From JAFKFH01 sp017307375 (lineage in GTDB: Bacteria; Pseudomonadota; Alphaproteobacteria; Ferrovibrionales; Ferrovibrionaceae): DNA of 64,000 nt. Where the stretch lies: positions 1,178,001 through 1,242,000 of the forward strand of contig OZ245874.1 in NCBI GenBank assembly GCA_965229335.1, in the 5' to 3' direction. Under the pieces are notes generated by a model that saw nothing but the letters and a program-made list of their open reading frames with translations, was not told where the DNA came from and made no database searches. Shown piece after piece: positions 28,330 through 36,312 of this stretch. Made by a program: the position numbers and the translations under genes. Each line of letters begins with the position of its first letter. Position 1 is the first letter of the stretch.

Positions 28330-28363
28330 ATTCCATAGAATAAACATAAACATGCCATGGAAT
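28330..28363. promoter_or_regulatory. Inverted repeat in the nitroreductase-marR promoter region
   Basis: ATTCCATAG (28330-28338) and CCATGGAAT (28355-28363) are complementary at 8 of 9 positions, with centres 25 bases apart. They sit in an AT-rich block with promoter-like hexamers on the minus strand (TTGATT, then TTATGT after 17 bases). The position fits an operator for the MarR protein encoded in the same operon. Confidence 0.4.
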
Positions 28364-28502
28364 TAAAATCAAGCGGCTTGGTCGGCGGCACGAGTCGCGC
28401 TATCAAGCGGCCGGCCGCTGGCTTTCGCGCCGGTCTGGCCGCCCCTGCAAGGATCCCGCGCCGGCCTATCCCGCCGGTTGCCACAGAAAGGCATCGCTGC
28501 CG

Positions 28503-29042
28503 ATGAACCGCATGATTCCGCCCACCGTCGCGATGGCGGCGCTGGTCGTCCTGTCGAACTACACCGTGCAATTCCCGATCAACGACTGGCTGACCTGGGG
28601 GGCGCTGACCTATCCGGTCACGTTCCTGGTCACCGACCTGACCAACCGGGCGCTGGGGCCGGCCCGCGCCCGTATCGTCGTGCTCGTCGGCTTCGTGCTG
28701 GCGGTGGCGCTGTCGGCCTGGCTGGCGACGCCGCGCATCGCGCTCGCCTCGGGCTCGGCCTTCCTGTTCGCCCAGCTGCTCGACGTGGCGGTGTTCAACC
28801 GCTACCGCCAGACCGGCCGCTGGTGGGCGGCGCCGCTGGCCGGCTCGGTGATCGGTTCGGTGTTCGATACCGCGCTGTTCTTCTCGATCGCTTTCCAGGG
28901 CACCGACGTGCCGTGGGTGACGCTGGCGCTGGGCGATCTGGTGGTCAAGGGCGCGATGGCGCTGCTGCTGCTGGCGCCGTACGGCTGGGCCTTGCCCTAT
29001 CTGGTGCCGTTCGAGCGGCGCGGCGAGGTCAGCCCCGGCTGA
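28503..29042 (+). CDS. VUT-family (YhhQ-like) queuosine-precursor transporter
   Basis: Integral membrane protein of 179 residues with about six hydrophobic helices. The motif ALTYPVTFLVTDLTNRALGP near residue 37 is the hallmark of the VUT family, whose E. coli member YhhQ imports queuosine precursors (preQ0/preQ1). LFAQLLDVAVFNRYRQ and GSVFDTALFFSIAF are the other family blocks. It stands alone, convergent with the DUF971 gene, whose end it overlaps by 14 bases. No preQ1 riboswitch was recognised upstream. Confidence 0.88.
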   Translation: MNRMIPPTVAMAALVVLSNYTVQFPINDWLTWGALTYPVTFLVTDLTNRALGPARARIVVLVGFVLAVALSAWLATPRIALASGSAFLFAQLLDVAVFNRYRQTGRWWAAPLAGSVIGSVFDTALFFSIAFQGTDVPWVTLALGDLVVKGAMALLLLAPYGWALPYLVPFERRGEVSPG

Positions 29043-29409
29043 GGCCGCGCGCTTCTATGGCCTTGAGATAGTCGGCCCAGGTCTTTTCCTGGTCGAGGCC
29101 GAGGCCATAGAAGTACTCCCAGGAATAGAGCCCGGTGTCGTGGCCGTCGTCGAAGCGCAGGCGGACGGCATAGGACCCGACCGGATCGATGCCGGTGATG
29201 GCGACATGCCGCTTGCCGGCGACATAGACGCGCTGGCCGGGCCCGTGGCCTTGCACTTCCGCCGACGGGCTTTCGACCCGCAGGAGTTCGGCGGGAAAGG
29301 CGAAGCGCCGGCCGTCGGCATAGGCGACTTCGAGCACCTGGTCGGCGCGGCGCAGCTTGACCTCGACGGCTTCCGGCCGGCCGGCCCGGTCGTAATGGGA
29401 TTTTTCCAC
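29029..29409 (-). CDS. DUF971 domain protein
   Basis: A 126-residue single-domain DUF971 protein, similar to the N-terminal domain of gamma-butyrobetaine hydroxylases. Key blocks are FPAELLRVESPSAEVQGHG, HVAITGIDPVGSYAVRLRFDDGHDTG and YSWEYFYGLG. In other bacteria such genes often neighbour mrp/apbC or LON-domain genes, and an iron-sulphur-related role has been suspected. The start is GTG at 29409. It is in a minus-strand run with Trm112, LON-domain and thioredoxin genes. Confidence 0.88.
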   Translation of the reverse strand: MEKSHYDRAGRPEAVEVKLRRADQVLEVAYADGRRFAFPAELLRVESPSAEVQGHGPGQRVYVAGKRHVAITGIDPVGSYAVRLRFDDGHDTGLYSWEYFYGLGLDQEKTWADYLKAIEARGLSRG

Positions 29410-29416
29410 GGTCCGC

Positions 29417-29629
29417 TCAGCCGGCGGAGGTCGAGGCCGCGACCCCGTCGTCGTCCAGCGCCCGGGCCTCGTCGATCAGCATGATCGGAATGCCGTCGCG
29501 GATCGGATAGGCGAGGCGGGCCCGGGGCGATATCAGCTCCTGGGCGGCGCGGTCGTAGGTCAGCGGCCCCTTGGTCAGCGGACAGACCAGGATTTCCAGC
29601 AGTTTGGGGTCGACGGAAGGTTCGGCCAT
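29417..29629 (-). CDS. Trm112/YcaR-family protein
   Basis: A 70-residue protein with the Trm112 pattern DPKLLEILVCPLTKGPLTYD, RLAYPIRDGIPIMLIDEA. Bacterial Trm112-like proteins are small activators or partners of methyltransferases; the usual zinc cysteines are mostly missing, as is common in the proteobacterial branch (only one Cys is seen). It starts 29 bases after the LON-domain gene stop and precedes the DUF971 gene by 7 bases, so all are likely one operon. Confidence 0.85.
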   Translation of the reverse strand: MAEPSVDPKLLEILVCPLTKGPLTYDRAAQELISPRARLAYPIRDGIPIMLIDEARALDDDGVAASTSAG

Positions 29630-29658
29630 CAGCTCGCTCGCAAAGGGCAGGGCAGGGG

Positions 29659-30321
29659 TCAGTTCAGCGCGCGGGGGCCGCCGGCCGGCCGCTCGTGCCC
29701 GCGCTGGGCCGCGGCCATCACCATCATCGACTGCATCAGCCGCGTCCGTTCGAAGAAGCTTGGCGCCTCGAGCAGGGCCTGCTTCTCGGCGGGATCGAAC
29801 GGGCAGACGATGCAGAGCGTGGTGACCAGCGCGGCGGTCGGCGCATCCTCGATCGCCTGCCAGTCGACCGGCAGGCCGACGGCGGGGAAATAATCCTTGA
29901 GCACCGCCAGCAGCGCGGGCCGGTCGATGCGCGACGAGGTCTGGTCGTCATGGTTGAGGTCGCCGCGATAGCGGGCATAGGAGGCCAGCACCTGGCGGTA
30001 GGGCGTGGTCACCGCCAGTTCCTCGACGATCGAGAAGCGCACCACCCCGGCCAGGGTGATCAGGAAGCGGCCATCCTCGGTCTCCGAGAACGACGCGATC
30101 CGGCCGAGGCAGCCGACGCGGTAGACCTCCGGCGCCTCGGTGCGCGAGGCGGGGTCGAGCGGCTGGATCATCCCGATGATCCGACCGCCGGCCATCGCAT
30201 CGCGGGTCATCGCCAGATAGCGCGGCTCGAAGATGTTGAGCGGCAGCCGCCCGCCGGGAAGCAGCAGCGCCCCGGCCAGCGGAAAGATCGGAATGGTCCG
30301 CGGCAGCTCGTCGAAGGTCAT
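29659..30321 (-). CDS. LON peptidase substrate-binding domain protein
   Basis: A 220-residue protein consisting of the N-terminal (LAN) domain of Lon without ATPase or protease parts. Diagnostic blocks are IPIFPLAGALLLPGGRLPLNIFEPRYLAM near the start (residues about 10-38), VGCLGRIASF and a helical C-terminal bundle. Stand-alone LON-domain proteins are common beside YbbN in alphaproteobacteria; their role is unknown, perhaps recognition of unfolded proteins. The start at 30321 gives the typical family N-terminus. It follows the thioredoxin gene by 23 bases. Confidence 0.9.
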   Translation of the reverse strand: MTFDELPRTIPIFPLAGALLLPGGRLPLNIFEPRYLAMTRDAMAGGRIIGMIQPLDPASRTEAPEVYRVGCLGRIASFSETEDGRFLITLAGVVRFSIVEELAVTTPYRQVLASYARYRGDLNHDDQTSSRIDRPALLAVLKDYFPAVGLPVDWQAIEDAPTAALVTTLCIVCPFDPAEKQALLEAPSFFERTRLMQSMMVMAAAQRGHERPAGGPRALN

Positions 30322-30344
30322 CGTCCCCCCGGGCGACCGGCTGG

Positions 30345-31262
30345 TCAGGCAAACATCAGCGTCGACAGCCGGCGGCGGGTATCGATGGTCAGCTGATCGG
30401 TCGGGCCCCAGGCTTCGAACAGCTTGACCAGCTGCTTGCGCGCCGCCTCGTCGTTCCACTTGCGGTCGCGGCGGAAGATTTCGAGCAGCGCCTCGGCCGC
30501 TTCCTCGCGGCGGTTGGCGCCGAGCAGCGCGGTGGCAAGGTCGAATCGGGCCTGGTGGTCACCCGGGTTGGCGGCCACGGCCGCCTCGAAGGCGCCAAGC
30601 TCGCCGGCGGCGGCCGAAGCCTCCTCCGCGACCTGGATGGCCGAGCGGGCGGCCTGGACCTCGGCATGGGTCTGCTTGTCGGCCGGCAGCGAATCGAGCA
30701 CCGCCTTGGCCTCGTCGAGCTGGCTGAAGCCGAGCAGGGCGCGGGCGAGGCCCGCCGCGGCCTGGGCATGGGCCGGATCCTGCTGCAGCACCGCCTCGAA
30801 CCCGTCGGCGGCGGCCTCGTAGTCGCCCTGCTCCAACGCCGCCTTGGCTTCCTCGATCAGGGTCTCGATCGGGTCGGCGGCGAGCTGCTTGCCACCCATC
30901 AGACCCTGGACGAACTGCTTCAGCTGGCTTTCCGGCAGGGCGCCGACGAAGCCGTCGACCGGCTGGCCCTTGTAGAAGGCATAGACCGCCGGGATCGACT
31001 GGATGCGCAGCTGCTGGGCCAGCGGCTGGTTCTCCGGCTCGTCGATGTTGACCTTGACCAGCCGGACCTTGCCGCCCTGGGCCTGCACGATGCGCTCCAG
31101 CGCCGGGCCGAGCGTCTTGCACGGGCCGCACCAGGGCGCCCAGAAGTCGACCAGCACCGGCACCTGCATCGAGGGCTTGATCACGTCGGCCATGAAGCCC
31201 GACATGTTCGAATCCTTGATCAGATCCCCGGCGGGGGCTGCTGCATTGGGCGTGAGGTCCAT
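30345..31262 (-). CDS. ybbN: YbbN/CnoX-type thioredoxin with TPR domain
   Basis: A 305-residue co-chaperone: thioredoxin fold (residues about 20-130) with active site WAPWCGPCK (Cys45, Cys48), followed by TPR-like helices (AALEQGDYEAAADGFEAVLQQDPAHAQ and later repeats). E. coli CnoX protects proteins from overoxidation and hands them to chaperones; unlike E. coli, this protein keeps both active-site cysteines, so redox activity is likely. The start at 31262 has GGAAAA upstream. A longer frame runs through the tRNA-Gly antisense and is spurious. Confidence 0.92.
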   Translation of the reverse strand: MDLTPNAAAPAGDLIKDSNMSGFMADVIKPSMQVPVLVDFWAPWCGPCKTLGPALERIVQAQGGKVRLVKVNIDEPENQPLAQQLRIQSIPAVYAFYKGQPVDGFVGALPESQLKQFVQGLMGGKQLAADPIETLIEEAKAALEQGDYEAAADGFEAVLQQDPAHAQAAAGLARALLGFSQLDEAKAVLDSLPADKQTHAEVQAARSAIQVAEEASAAAGELGAFEAAVAANPGDHQARFDLATALLGANRREEAAEALLEIFRRDRKWNDEAARKQLVKLFEAWGPTDQLTIDTRRRLSTLMFA

Positions 31263-31416
31263 GGTTTTCCGTCCGTTACGCGAAAGGCTGTCATTAGTCG
31301 GGGCGGCAGTATAGCAGCGGTAGAGATGGGGCGTCTTGCGCCGATTGCCAGGGGGTGCGCAATGCCTTGTCGGCCAGCGGTTTGCGGCAGAAACGACATC
31401 ACCCTCAAAAAAGTGC

Positions 31417-31444
31417 TTGCCGACCGCCGCCTCACCCTGTAAAT
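31417..31444 (+). promoter_or_regulatory. Candidate tRNA-Gly promoter
   Basis: TTGCCG (31417-31422) and a TGTAAAT block (31438-31444) stand about 55 bases before the tRNA. The spacing is 15-17 bases depending on which hexamer is taken, so the match is only fair. Confidence 0.3.
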
Positions 31445-31496
31445 CCCCGCCTCGTCGCTGGCGGCAACGCCGGACGGCATCGAGACTGAAAGCGGC

Positions 31497-31571
31497 GCGG
31501 GCGTAGCTCAGGGGTAGAGCACAACCTTGCCAAGGTTGGGGTCGAGGGTTCGAATCCCTTCGCCCGCTCCA
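31497..31571 (+). tRNA. tRNA-Gly (GCC)
   Basis: Cloverleaf: acceptor GCGGGCG pairing with CGCCCGC, D-arm GCTCAGGGGTAGAGC, anticodon stem CAACC/GGTTG with loop TTGCCAA (anticodon GCC), and T-arm GAGGGTTCGAATCCCTT. Discriminator T and an encoded CCA (31569-31571) complete it. It is single, not in a cluster. Confidence 0.97.
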
Positions 31572-31606
31572 GTCTCCCAAATCTATGAGATCTTCCAGTC
31601 GATGAC

Positions 31607-31632
31607 AAAGGCCGCCGCAAGGCGGCTTTTTT
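31607..31632 (+). terminator. Rho-independent terminator after tRNA-Gly
   Basis: GCCGCC and GGCGGC pair around GCAA, extended by A-T pairs, and run into TTTTTT. It begins 36 bases after the tRNA 3' end. Confidence 0.9.
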
Positions 31633-31769
31633 GTTTCTCCGTCGTCAATGGACCCGGACGGAGCGCTTCGATCGGGCTTGCCGGCGTGGCACGCCCCGGT
31701 GTCGGTCGCGTCTGGGGTATCAGGTCACGACAGCCCTGGGCTCAAAGATCGCCGTTTCGGGCGAATCGG

Positions 31770-32102
31770 TTACCCGGCCATCCGGCGGCAACTCTCGGCG
31801 CAGCGGCGGCAGGCTTCGACGCAATCCTCCATCCCGCCCACCTCGGCGCAGCTTCCGGCGCAGGCGTCGCAGATTTCCGCACAGGCCTTGCAGGTCAGGC
31901 GGTGCTGCGGCACGGCCGTCAGCATCAAGTGGGCTGTGCTGCGGCAGATTTCGGCGCAGGCGAGCATCAGCCGATAGTGGGCCGGCGCGACATGGGCGCC
32001 GCCGGCCTCCAGGCAATGCGTCGTCGCCGTGCCGAGGCAGGCGGTGTAGCAGGCCAGGCAGCTCTCGATGCAGGCGGTGGTCTCGGGCGCGAGGCGGTAC
32101 AT
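31770..32102 (-). CDS. Cysteine-rich DUF326 protein (Csp-like copper storage)
   Basis: A 110-residue all-helical protein with 16 cysteines in repeated C-x2-C or C-x3-C pairs (TACIESCLACYTAC, LACAEIC, CKACAEICDACAGSC, CVEACRRCAESC). This is the DUF326/Csp pattern, a four-helix bundle that holds many Cu(I) ions through inward-facing cysteines. No signal peptide is seen, so it resembles cytosolic Csp3. The start at 32102 is supported by GGAGGAG 5 bases upstream. It diverges from a TPP enzyme gene, sharing an 86-base promoter region. Copper binding is inferred from the family. Confidence 0.88.
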   Translation of the reverse strand: MYRLAPETTACIESCLACYTACLGTATTHCLEAGGAHVAPAHYRLMLACAEICRSTAHLMLTAVPQHRLTCKACAEICDACAGSCAEVGGMEDCVEACRRCAESCRRMAG

Positions 32103-32188
32103 GGGCACTCCTCCTGTCGCAGGCGGCACCGGAACAAGCGGGGCGGCAAAGGGTTCCCCTGCCTGGCCGAGTGACGGGAGAGTGCACG

Positions 32189-33967
32189 ATGAAGGCAAGC
32201 GCGGACCTGCCGGTGAACGCATCGGACATGCTGGTCGAATCCCTGATCGCCTGGGGTGTCGACGTCGTGTTCGGCCTGCCCGGCGACGGCATCAACGGCA
32301 TCATGGAGGCCTTGCGCCAGCGCCGGGATCGCATCCGCTTCATCCAGGTGCGGCACGAGGAATCGGCGGCCTTCATGGCCACCGGCTATGCCAAGTGGAC
32401 CGGTCGGCTGGGCTGCTGCCTCGCCACCTCGGGTCCCGGCGGCATCCATCTGCTCAACGGCCTCTATGACGCGCGGGCCGACGGCGTGCCGGTGCTGGCG
32501 CTGACCGGGTTGCCCTATCACGACCTGATCGGCACCCATACCCAGCAGGATGTCGACCTCGACCGCCTGTTTGCCGATGTGGCGCTCTATTCCAGCCGGG
32601 TGATGGGGGCGGCCCATGTCGAGAACGCGGTGGCGCTCGCCTGCCGGACGGCCCTGGCCCATCGCGGCGTCGCGCATCTGACCGTGCCGGTCGACGTGCA
32701 GGAGGAAAGCCTGGTCGAGGCCGAGGCATCTCCCCGCAACGTCGAGCACCATGTCTCCTTCGTGCCTGCTGCCGGCGTGATGCAGGCGCCCGACGACGTG
32801 CTCGACCGCGCGGCCGCCGTGCTCAATGCCGGCAAGCGCGTGGCGATCCTCGCGGGCCAGGGGGCGCTGGGCGCCGCCGACGAACTCGTAGCGGTGGCAG
32901 AGCGGCTGGGGGCGCCGATCGTCAAGGCGCTGCTCGGCAAGGCGGTGCTGCCCGATGCCCATCCGCTGACCACCGGGGGCATCGGCCTGCTCGGCACCCG
33001 TCCGTCGCATGAGGTGATGGAGGGTTGCGACACGCTGCTCATCGTCGGCTCGGGCTTTCCCTATATCGAGTACTACCCGAAGCCGGGTCAGGCACGCGGG
33101 GTGCAGATCGATCGCAATGCCGCCCGTATCGGCCTGCGCTTTCCCGCCGAGGTCGGCATCGCATCGGATGCCGGGCCGGCCCTGGCCGCGCTGGCCGGCC
33201 GCCTGCAGCCCAAGTCCGACCGCCGATTTCTCCAGCAGGCCCAGGCCGGCATGCGCGACTGGCGCCGGCTGCTCGACGAGGCCGCGGCGGCCACCGACAC
33301 GCCGATGCGGCCCGAACGCCTGGCCCGCGCCGTCAGCGACCGGCTGGCCGACGATGCGATCGTCGCCGTCGATTCCGGCCACAACACCGGGCTTGCGGCG
33401 CGCTGCATCGATATCCGCGAGGGCCAGATGTTCGGTGTCTCCGGCTCGCTCGCCTCGATGGCCTGTGGCCTGAACTACGCCATCGCGGCGGCGATCGCCT
33501 GCCCGGGACGGCAGGTCGTAGCCTTCGTCGGCGACGGCGGATTGTCGATGCTGCTGGGCGAACTCGTCACCGCCGTCCGCTACCGGCTGCCGGTCAAGAT
33601 CGTCGTGCTGAAGAACAACACGCTCGGCCAGATCAAATGGGAACAGATGCTGTTCCTCGGCAATCCGGAATTCGAATGCGACCTGACGCCGATCGATTTT
33701 GTCGGTGTGGCCGAGGCCGTCGGCATGGCGGGTTTCCGGATCGATACGCCGGAAGATTGCGGTCCGGTGCTGGACCGTGCCTTCGGCACGCCCGGGCCCG
33801 CGCTGGTCGAGGCACCGGTCGATCCGAATGAACCCTTGCTGCCGCCCAAGCGGGTCGAGCGCTACGCCGAAAACCTGCGCCGGGCCCTGGCCAAGGGCAC
33901 GCCGGGCCGGGCCGAGATCGAGCGGGCGCTGGCCCGCAATCCATCGGCGCGCATGCTGGAAGGGTGA
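32189..33967 (+). CDS. Thiamine-pyrophosphate enzyme, pyruvate oxidase/acetolactate synthase-like
   Basis: A 592-residue TPP enzyme in the usual three domains: Pyr (1-170) with FGLPGDGINGIMEAL and catalytic glutamate in RHEESAAF (Glu57); central domain (about 190-325); and PP domain with VGDGGLSMLLGELVTA plus KNNTLGQIKWEQM, the metal/TPP motif GDG-...-NN. Overall resemblance is to pyruvate oxidase PoxB or acetolactate-synthase-like proteins; I cannot decide whether FAD is used or what the product is. The start at 32189 has GGGAG 8 bases upstream. It diverges from the copper-protein gene, hinting at a shared stress context. Confidence 0.85.
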   Translation: MKASADLPVNASDMLVESLIAWGVDVVFGLPGDGINGIMEALRQRRDRIRFIQVRHEESAAFMATGYAKWTGRLGCCLATSGPGGIHLLNGLYDARADGVPVLALTGLPYHDLIGTHTQQDVDLDRLFADVALYSSRVMGAAHVENAVALACRTALAHRGVAHLTVPVDVQEESLVEAEASPRNVEHHVSFVPAAGVMQAPDDVLDRAAAVLNAGKRVAILAGQGALGAADELVAVAERLGAPIVKALLGKAVLPDAHPLTTGGIGLLGTRPSHEVMEGCDTLLIVGSGFPYIEYYPKPGQARGVQIDRNAARIGLRFPAEVGIASDAGPALAALAGRLQPKSDRRFLQQAQAGMRDWRRLLDEAAAATDTPMRPERLARAVSDRLADDAIVAVDSGHNTGLAARCIDIREGQMFGVSGSLASMACGLNYAIAAAIACPGRQVVAFVGDGGLSMLLGELVTAVRYRLPVKIVVLKNNTLGQIKWEQMLFLGNPEFECDLTPIDFVGVAEAVGMAGFRIDTPEDCGPVLDRAFGTPGPALVEAPVDPNEPLLPPKRVERYAENLRRALAKGTPGRAEIERALARNPSARMLEG

Positions 33968-34005
33968 TGGACCCGGCCAGGCGCCGCGATGTCGCTGACG
34001 CGCCG

Positions 34006-34704
34006 TCAGGTCGCATCGTGGAAGATGATGCCGACGGTGTGGCGGGCGCCGGTCCGGATCCGCGAGACGCCATGGCGCAGGTTGACGCGATAGCTGCCGC
34101 GGCTGCCGGCCACCGGCCGATGGTGGACGGCGAAGACGACCGCATCGCCCTGGGCCAGCGGGACGACTTCCGGCCGGCTCTGCATCCGCGGGCGCTGTTC
34201 GGTCAGCACGAACTCGCCCCCGGTGAAGTCGCGGCCCGGTTCCGACAAGAGGATCGCCACCTGCAGCGGGAAGGCCAGCTCGCCATAGAGGTCCTGGTGC
34301 AGGCAGTTGTAATCGTCGACGCCGTATTGCAGCAGCAGCGGGGTCGGCCGCCGCTGTCCGGCCGCATGGCATTCGGCAATGAAGTCGGCATGGTCGGCCG
34401 GATAGCGCCGCGCGAGGTCCATCCGCGCGTTCCAGTCGTTGGCGATCGGCACCAGCCGCGGATAAAGCGTGCCGCGCAGCCCGGCGATCAGCGGCGGCAG
34501 CGGATAGCGGAAATAGCGGTACTGGCCGCGACCGAAGCCGTGACGGGCCATGTGCACGGTCGAGCGGAACTGCGCGTCGTCGGGATAGAGGGCAGCGAGG
34601 CCGTACGCCTCCCCGGCCGTCAGCAGCCGGGGCAGCAGGGCCGAGCCGCCGGCGTCGAGGCTGGTCCGGATGGCTTGCCAGTCGTAGCGGTCGGTGCGAT
34701 CCAT
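34006..34704 (-). CDS. 2OG-Fe(II) oxygenase family protein
   Basis: A 232-residue non-haem iron dioxygenase. The iron ligands are HQD (His136, Asp138) in NCLHQDLYGE and His211 in RHGVSRIRTG, where the following arginine should bind 2-oxoglutarate. Conserved surroundings include LLSEPGRDFTGGEFVLTEQRPR. The closest named group is the prolyl-4-hydroxylase-like set; the substrate is unknown. The start at 34704 is supported by GGGAG 8 bases upstream. It diverges from the GNAT gene and lies about 3 kb from the ada-alkA/ogt pair. Confidence 0.82.
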   Translation of the reverse strand: MDRTDRYDWQAIRTSLDAGGSALLPRLLTAGEAYGLAALYPDDAQFRSTVHMARHGFGRGQYRYFRYPLPPLIAGLRGTLYPRLVPIANDWNARMDLARRYPADHADFIAECHAAGQRRPTPLLLQYGVDDYNCLHQDLYGELAFPLQVAILLSEPGRDFTGGEFVLTEQRPRMQSRPEVVPLAQGDAVVFAVHHRPVAGSRGSYRVNLRHGVSRIRTGARHTVGIIFHDAT

Positions 34705-34799
34705 CGCCAGGCTCCCTTCAACGCGTCGCTGCCGGTGATATAAGGGGCCGACAGCGCCGCGACACTCCGGTTGTTGCCGCGACATTTCCGGGAGAGGCC

Positions 34800-35240
34800 A
34801 TGGCGATCATCCTGCGCGATGCGGAAGCCCGCGACGAAGCCGCCTGGCGCGGCCTGTGGGCCGGCTACACCGCCTTCTACGCGGCCACGGTGCCATCCGA
34901 CGTCACCGCATGCACCTGGGCGCGCATCCTCGACCCGGGATCGCCGATGTTCTGCCGCCTGGCCGAGCTCGACGGCAGCGTTGCCGGCTTTTCCGTCAAC
35001 GTACTGCACGAAGGCACCTGGTCGGTCGCGCCGGTCTGTTATCTGGAGGATCTGTTCGTCGATCCGGGCCGGCGGGGCGGCGGGCTGGGCCGCCGCCTGA
35101 TCCGGGATCTGGTGGATCTCGGGCGGGCCCGCGGCTGGGCCACGCTCTACTGGCACACCCGCCACGACAACCCGGCCCGCCGCCTCTACGACGAATTTGT
35201 CGCCGCCGACGATTTCGTCCGCTACCGCCTGACGCTCTGA
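34800..35240 (+). CDS. GNAT-family N-acetyltransferase
   Basis: A 146-residue acetyl-CoA-dependent acetyltransferase. The acetyl-CoA motif is YLEDLFVDPGRRGGGLGRRLIRDLV (Q/R-x-x-G-x-G/A form, residues about 80-104), followed by YWHTRHDNPARRLYDEF. The N-terminal WRGLWAGYTAFYA block is common in a subgroup of uncharacterised GNATs. GAGAGG lies just before the ATG. It ends 4 bases from the stop of the convergent pip gene. Substrate unknown. Confidence 0.87.
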   Translation: MAIILRDAEARDEAAWRGLWAGYTAFYAATVPSDVTACTWARILDPGSPMFCRLAELDGSVAGFSVNVLHEGTWSVAPVCYLEDLFVDPGRRGGGLGRRLIRDLVDLGRARGWATLYWHTRHDNPARRLYDEFVAADDFVRYRLTL

Positions 35241-35244
35241 CCGG

Positions 35245-36195
35245 TCAGTCCAGCGCGCGGAAACGATCCATCGCCTCGACCAGGCTGGAGCGGATGCCCG
35301 GCTCGAAGGCCGAGTGGCCGGCATCGGGCACGATGACGTAGCGCGCCTCCGGCCAGGCGCGGGCAAGATCGTCGGCCGAGGCGATCGGGCAGATCAGGTC
35401 GTAGCGGCCCTGGACGATGACGCCCGGGATATGGCGGATGCGGCCGATATGGTCGAGCAGCGCACCTTCCGGAAAGAAGCCCTTGTTCGACATGTAGTGG
35501 ACGTTCATGCGGGCGAGGCCCAGCGCCGTGACGTCGTCGGTCAGCCCGGCGACCGTGTCGGGGCTGGGCAGCAGGGTGGCGCCGCCCCCTTCGTAGGCAC
35601 CCCAGGCCCGCGCCGCCGGCAGATGCACCGCCGGGTCCGGGTTCATCACCAGCTTGGCATAGCCGGCAAGCACGTCGTCGCGGTCTTCCGGCGGCAGATG
35701 GCCGGCGAAGGCCCGCCAGTTTTCCGGCAGGAACAGCCGCAGGTCGCGGAAGTACCAGTCGATCTCGCGCTGGCGGAACAGGAAGATGCCGCGCAGGGTC
35801 AGCGACTTCACTGCCGCCGGATGCGCCTGGGCATAGGCGAGCGCCAGGGTCGAGCCCCAGGAGCCGCCGAAGACATGCCAGGTGGCGATGCCGAGATGGC
35901 GGCGCAGCAATTCCAGATCGGCGATCAGATGCGCCGTCGTGTTGGCCTCGACGCTGCCCAGCGGCGTCGAACGACCCGACCCGCGCTGGTCCAGCAGGAC
36001 GATGCGATAGTGGGCGGGATCGAAGAAGCGCCGGTGGACCGGGCTGGTCCCGGTGCCCGGCCCGCCATGCAGGAAGACCACCGGCGACCCGTTCGGATTG
36101 CCGCTTTCCTCCCAGTAGAGCCGGTGGCCGTCGCCGACGTCGAGATGGCCCTGCGCGTTGGCCGCGATCTCGGGGTAGAGCGGATGGTCGGACAT
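35245..36195 (-). CDS. pip: Proline iminopeptidase
   Basis: Alpha/beta-hydrolase that removes N-terminal proline from peptides (peptidase family S33). The 316-residue protein has the oxyanion motif HGGPG (43-47), LLDQRGSGRSTP, nucleophile Ser112 in GGSWGSTLALAY, a late aspartate in GRYDLICP and histidine in DAGHSAFEP. WYFRDLRLFLPENW is typical of Pip. The start at 36195 has AGGAA upstream. It is cytosolic, and divergent from an aminotransferase gene. Confidence 0.94.
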   Translation of the reverse strand: MSDHPLYPEIAANAQGHLDVGDGHRLYWEESGNPNGSPVVFLHGGPGTGTSPVHRRFFDPAHYRIVLLDQRGSGRSTPLGSVEANTTAHLIADLELLRRHLGIATWHVFGGSWGSTLALAYAQAHPAAVKSLTLRGIFLFRQREIDWYFRDLRLFLPENWRAFAGHLPPEDRDDVLAGYAKLVMNPDPAVHLPAARAWGAYEGGGATLLPSPDTVAGLTDDVTALGLARMNVHYMSNKGFFPEGALLDHIGRIRHIPGVIVQGRYDLICPIASADDLARAWPEARYVIVPDAGHSAFEPGIRSSLVEAMDRFRALD

Positions 36196-36312
36196 GCTGG
36201 TTCCTGGATTGCCCTGATTGACCGCATTGTCGCAGCACAATGTCCGGATTGACAGGCCTGTGCGGCTGTTGCTTGGCTGCGCGCCACCTATCCCGTCCAG
36301 GACCCGCGTATC

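Noticed and set aside
31263..31580. N-terminal extension of the YbbN-like thioredoxin through the tRNA region
   Set aside because: The extension translates the antisense of tRNA-Gly, giving the well-known spurious RRDSNPRP-type peptide; the ATG at 31262 yields the family N-terminus.
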